Source of the DNA: Plectrocnemia conspersa | Taxonomy: Eukaryota > Arthropoda > Insecta > Trichoptera > Polycentropodidae | Direction of reading: 5' to 3' | Assembly: GCA_009617715.1 (NCBI GenBank) | Contig: VTFK01000213.1 | Location: forward strand, 62,001-126,000 | Length of the DNA stretch: 64,000 bases | Shown here: one piece after another, positions 61,515 to 64,000 of the stretch | How positions within the stretch are numbered: position 1 is the stretch's first letter | Layout: each line of letters begins with the position of its first letter | Notes under the pieces: model-generated | What the model was told of the DNA's origin: nothing | The model's database searches: none | Seen by the model: only the letters and a program-made list of their open reading frames with translations | Translations under genes and position numbers: made by a program

Positions 61515-61830
61515 TATTCTTAAAACTCGCGCTTATTTACTGTGGACCAAAATGATCATTTTTCAAGGAAAACAAGACAATATTCTAAATGATGGGACCA
61601 CACAAAGTGTTACGATCTGAACTGAAGGATACCCTCATAATTAACACGCAAGGATTCTCCAATGCGTTGAATGAATATTTTTTTGTTAAGAAACGGTCAT
61701 AGAAAACAATATAGCACCGTAAGGCCACAAAAATCCCATTACACATACGCAATTCACTTCGGAGATACCCATCAAGCAAATGTCACTTTGCACAACAAGT
61801 GCATCGATTGGCTGGATGATCGCAACGGAA
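61515..61830. repeat. LTR-like repeat, partial copy
   Basis: TGTTACGATC at 61607, preceded by CTTATTCTTAAAACTCGCGC (61512-61531) and followed by AACACGCAAGGATTCTCC. CCCATCAAGCAAATGTCACT and TTGGCTGGA then follow, all shared with 57091-57480. It ends inside the family's left half. Confidence 0.6.
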
Positions 61831-62379
61831 GATTAAAAAAAATGATACAGAAAAGTTTGTTCATCTCCTAATCTTTTTGGATAAAAAAAATCATTAGATA
61901 ATCAACCTCCACAACTTTCTATTAAAATATTTTTTATGCGATATTTTTATATGCCAAGATCTACTTTCTTGAATACTTATTTTATCTACAAGGTCGGAAA
62001 AAGTAGCATTATTGAGTAATTTTTACTCAAATATAAAATTTACCATTTCTTTTATGAATATAAATTTGGAATCTAGCATTATAATCTAAACTAATTTCTG
62101 AAATAAGTTTAAAATAAAGCACAGTAAATTTAACAAATTCAATTACAGATTTAACGATAAAGCGAACTTTCACTATCTTCGAATATATATTAGACTTTGC
62201 CTTTTATTATGAATTTGTATTAAATTAAGGCATATATTTAACACTTTTTTATACTGATTTAGAAAATAATATTAATTATTTTTCATTGGACTAAAAAAAA
62301 TGCTTGAAGCGTTGATTAAAAAAGATAAAATTAAGGGCCACATCGCATGTTTGACTATCTCAAGAATTGCACGATATAT

Positions 62380-62430
62380 GGATCAGTCGGTGACTTAACA
62401 CCTGAAAGATATAGGTTCGAATTGTACATG
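62380..62430 (+). repeat. Weak tRNA-like segment
   Basis: GATCAGTCGGTGACTTAACA followed by a GATATAGGTTCGAATTGTAC box-B-like stretch. No match to the SINE tails above, so it is only a possible relic. Confidence 0.3.
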
Positions 62431-63304
62431 AACCCAACATATTTAATATATGAAGGATTTGTATGCGTGATTATTTTAATTTTAATTCCTACTAAACCTC
62501 ATAGCTTATGTTTTCCTACAGAGCTAGATCGTACAAATATATAACTATAATAAATCTATTTAGTTCATACTGAATATCATACATTCAGGAAAGTTTTATA
62601 TTCACGTGGTAATTATTCACATTAAATATTTTATGATTAAAGTATAAAATTTAAAAATGTTTTTTTATTAGTAAAATTATATACGATCTCAACCGCATTT
62701 ATTAGTCATCTCCAGACCACAAAAATCGACAATTTTTAAAATAAGCTATTACAAATTTGTCGATCTAAAATTTCACCATTAATAATTAATAGTTTTATAC
62801 ACTGTAATACCGTATTTTGATTTCTAGCGCGTACGTAGAGCAAATCGCGTTTTACGGTATACTGGTGTGCGAGTTACGTAATCGACACGGTACTTGGCTG
62901 TTCTTAATTACGGAACAAACAGCAAATGCTCCGAAAACTACTGTTTCGAAACGTAAAATTATTTTTGACCAAAATTCACTGAAACTACAGTAGTCAAATT
63001 ATAAGTAAACACGCACAAACGCACTCAATTCTCCTTCCTGATTTCAATTTGATAGATTAGTATTTGTTAAGCAAACGACTTAAAGCATAACATTATAAAG
63101 AAATATGATTAGAAAGCACAAGCACTAAAAGGAATTGTTGCATAAATTTTCATCGCGCGTCGAATTTAATTACCAGAAAAACATTTTTTAATCACAGTAA
63201 AATTATGACAAATTGACGCTAATAGTAAATCATTTTTGCATCTATGTGAATTAATTATAGTGGTTCCAATGAGTGATTTTTAGCCTAGTTTGTTTATAAT
63301 TTAC

Positions 63305-63429
63305 CTGGATTTGCACCGTCTCTGTAAATCTTTGGTAGATGTCTGTACTGGAGGAAATATTGAATGTGAGTCAATTCGTGGTGGGCTGTTACTAAATCTT
63401 TCATGTTCACATGTGTGCACATTTTTATT
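63305..63429 (-). CDS. Ance-3: ACE-like peptidase, exon B (HEXXH zinc motif)
   Basis: A 125-bp exon (TTTTACAG acceptor, GTAAAT donor). It translates to [20 protein letters not shown] then [25 protein letters not shown] is the HEXXH zinc-binding motif, with Thr where testis ACE has Gly (HEMGH). Cys in IKMC corresponds to Cys370, paired with a Cys in exon A. The Ance and Acer enzymes of flies are soluble dipeptidases; several fly paralogues are thought to lack activity. Here both His ligands and the catalytic Glu are kept. Confidence 0.97.
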
Positions 63430-63502
63430 CTGTAAAATAATAGTGTTTTTTTTTTAATATTTTTCTATGAATTATATATTCTTATAATGTTCAAATAATA
63501 AC

Positions 63503-63672
63503 CTGTAATCTTCACCGTTGCAAAAGTCCCATGCAGAGGCTTGACAATGAACGTTTTGCTCCGCATTGTTTTCCAAAATTGATCCAGCCCAAAATGAAGG
63601 AGGAAGTGTGCTCATATTCAATGAAACGAAAAATTCTTCAGCCAATTGGAATACTGTTAATGGCGTGAATCC
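63503..63672 (-). CDS. Ance-3: ACE-like peptidase, exon A
   Basis: A 170-bp exon on the minus strand (TTTTTTCAG acceptor, GTTATT donor), starting in phase 0. It encodes GFTPLTVFQLAEEFFVSLNM, STLPPSFWAGSILENNAEQN and VHCQASAWDFCNGEDYR. The GFTP, FFxSL, LPPxFW and ASAWDF blocks are M2-family landmarks. The first Cys of VHC aligns with Cys352. The residue aligned with substrate-binding His353 is Gln. NMS is a possible N-glycosylation site. Upstream exons lie beyond position 64000. The Ance-3 assignment rests on linkage to vajk-like genes and is less certain than the family. Confidence 0.96.
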
Positions 63673-64000
63673 CTGAAAAAATATAATAGATAGTAAATAT
63701 TTATTAATTAAAATATTCTTTTGTTTTAATATATGTATGTACGCTTAAACAAAACAAATTTACAGGAATATGGTTTAAAAACAACTATGAAAATTTCTTA
63801 AAATAGTGTTCATAAAAATATTTTTCTATTCCATTTTTAATTAAGACATCTAAAACATAGCTAAAACTGTTTATAATAAATCGAAGTTTTAATCACAGAT
63901 GTATATGTGTAATGGCTTCATAACAGATCCAATTCCTTAGTAGCATATTGGATCTACCAACCTTAAGAATTAATTAGGGTTATGTCAATCCAATTAAATT
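63673..64000 (-). other. Start of the next upstream ACE-like intron
   Basis: AT-rich and non-coding by eye, running off the window edge. Confidence 0.7.

Larger units (their letters stand above)
52837..63304 (-). other. ACE-like gene intron between exons B and C (10.5 kb)
   Basis: Large AT-rich intron. It holds tRNA-like SINE segments (53835-53965, 54300-54445, 61035-61330, weakly 62380-62430), an LTR-like repeat (57091-57834) with a related partial copy (61515-61830), and a perfect hairpin (58751-58789). Less AT-rich patches lie near 55560-55800, 59640-59870 and 62820-62960. No coding exon of ACE or another gene was recognised inside. Confidence 0.8.

Overview
This is a very AT-rich (about three quarters A+T by eye) stretch of an insect nuclear genome. 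Genes are intron-containing, with GT-AG junctions, TATA/initiator promoters and AATAAA-type poly(A) signals. The intergenic DNA is full of decayed mariner, Tc1, hAT, non-LTR, LTR-like and SINE copies. Composition and TE content would suit a hymenopteran, but I cannot fix the order from this window.

Gene content: three paralogous plus-strand genes encode secreted Pro/Val/Tyr-rich repeat proteins built on PYPV units, with coding parts at 2096-5819, 26919-28235 and 49561-50904. Each has a coding first exon of only 12 nt, a phase-0 intron, a signal peptide, a conserved KRGL dibasic site, Gly/His-rich linkers, a long PYPV repeat array and a His-rich end. The first carries an extra Gly/Ser-rich tail of about 165 residues. 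They match the architecture of insect Vajk-type cuticular proteins. On the minus strand, four consecutive exons (63672 down to 51259) encode the catalytic core of an M2-family peptidyl-dipeptidase (angiotensin-converting-enzyme homologue) with HEXXH and the downstream Glu zinc ligand. In Drosophila, vajk-1/2/3 and Ance-3 both belong to the Nimrod gene cluster, so this window most likely holds the vajk/Ance-3 part of that synteny block. No Nimrod (NIM-repeat) gene was seen.

Layout: 1-985 TA microsatellite and mariner relic; 2014-6014 vajk-like gene 1; 6-26 kb AT-rich DNA with a decayed non-LTR element (8.3-10.3 kb), a SINE cluster (12.3-12.8 kb), a Tc1 relic (16.6-17.2 kb) and a second mariner relic (19.5-20.0 kb); 26.8-28.6 kb vajk-like gene 2; 28.6-49 kb intergenic with a 5'-truncated non-LTR copy (36.9-38.1 kb), two hAT elements with intact 8-bp target duplications (40707-41789; 45029-45683), a small hAT-like MITE and a third mariner relic; 49.5-51.1 kb vajk-like gene 3; 51.3-64 kb ACE-like exons with a 10.5-kb intron holding LTR-like repeats and SINEs.

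How they fit together: the PYPV proteins are probably secreted from epidermis into cuticle. The ACE-like protein is probably an extracellular or membrane peptidase or pseudopeptidase. Its last visible exon ends in a splice donor only about 180 bp from the poly(A) signal of gene 3, which lies on the opposite strand. Gene 3 is therefore almost certainly nested inside an ACE intron, and genes 1 and 2 may be as well.
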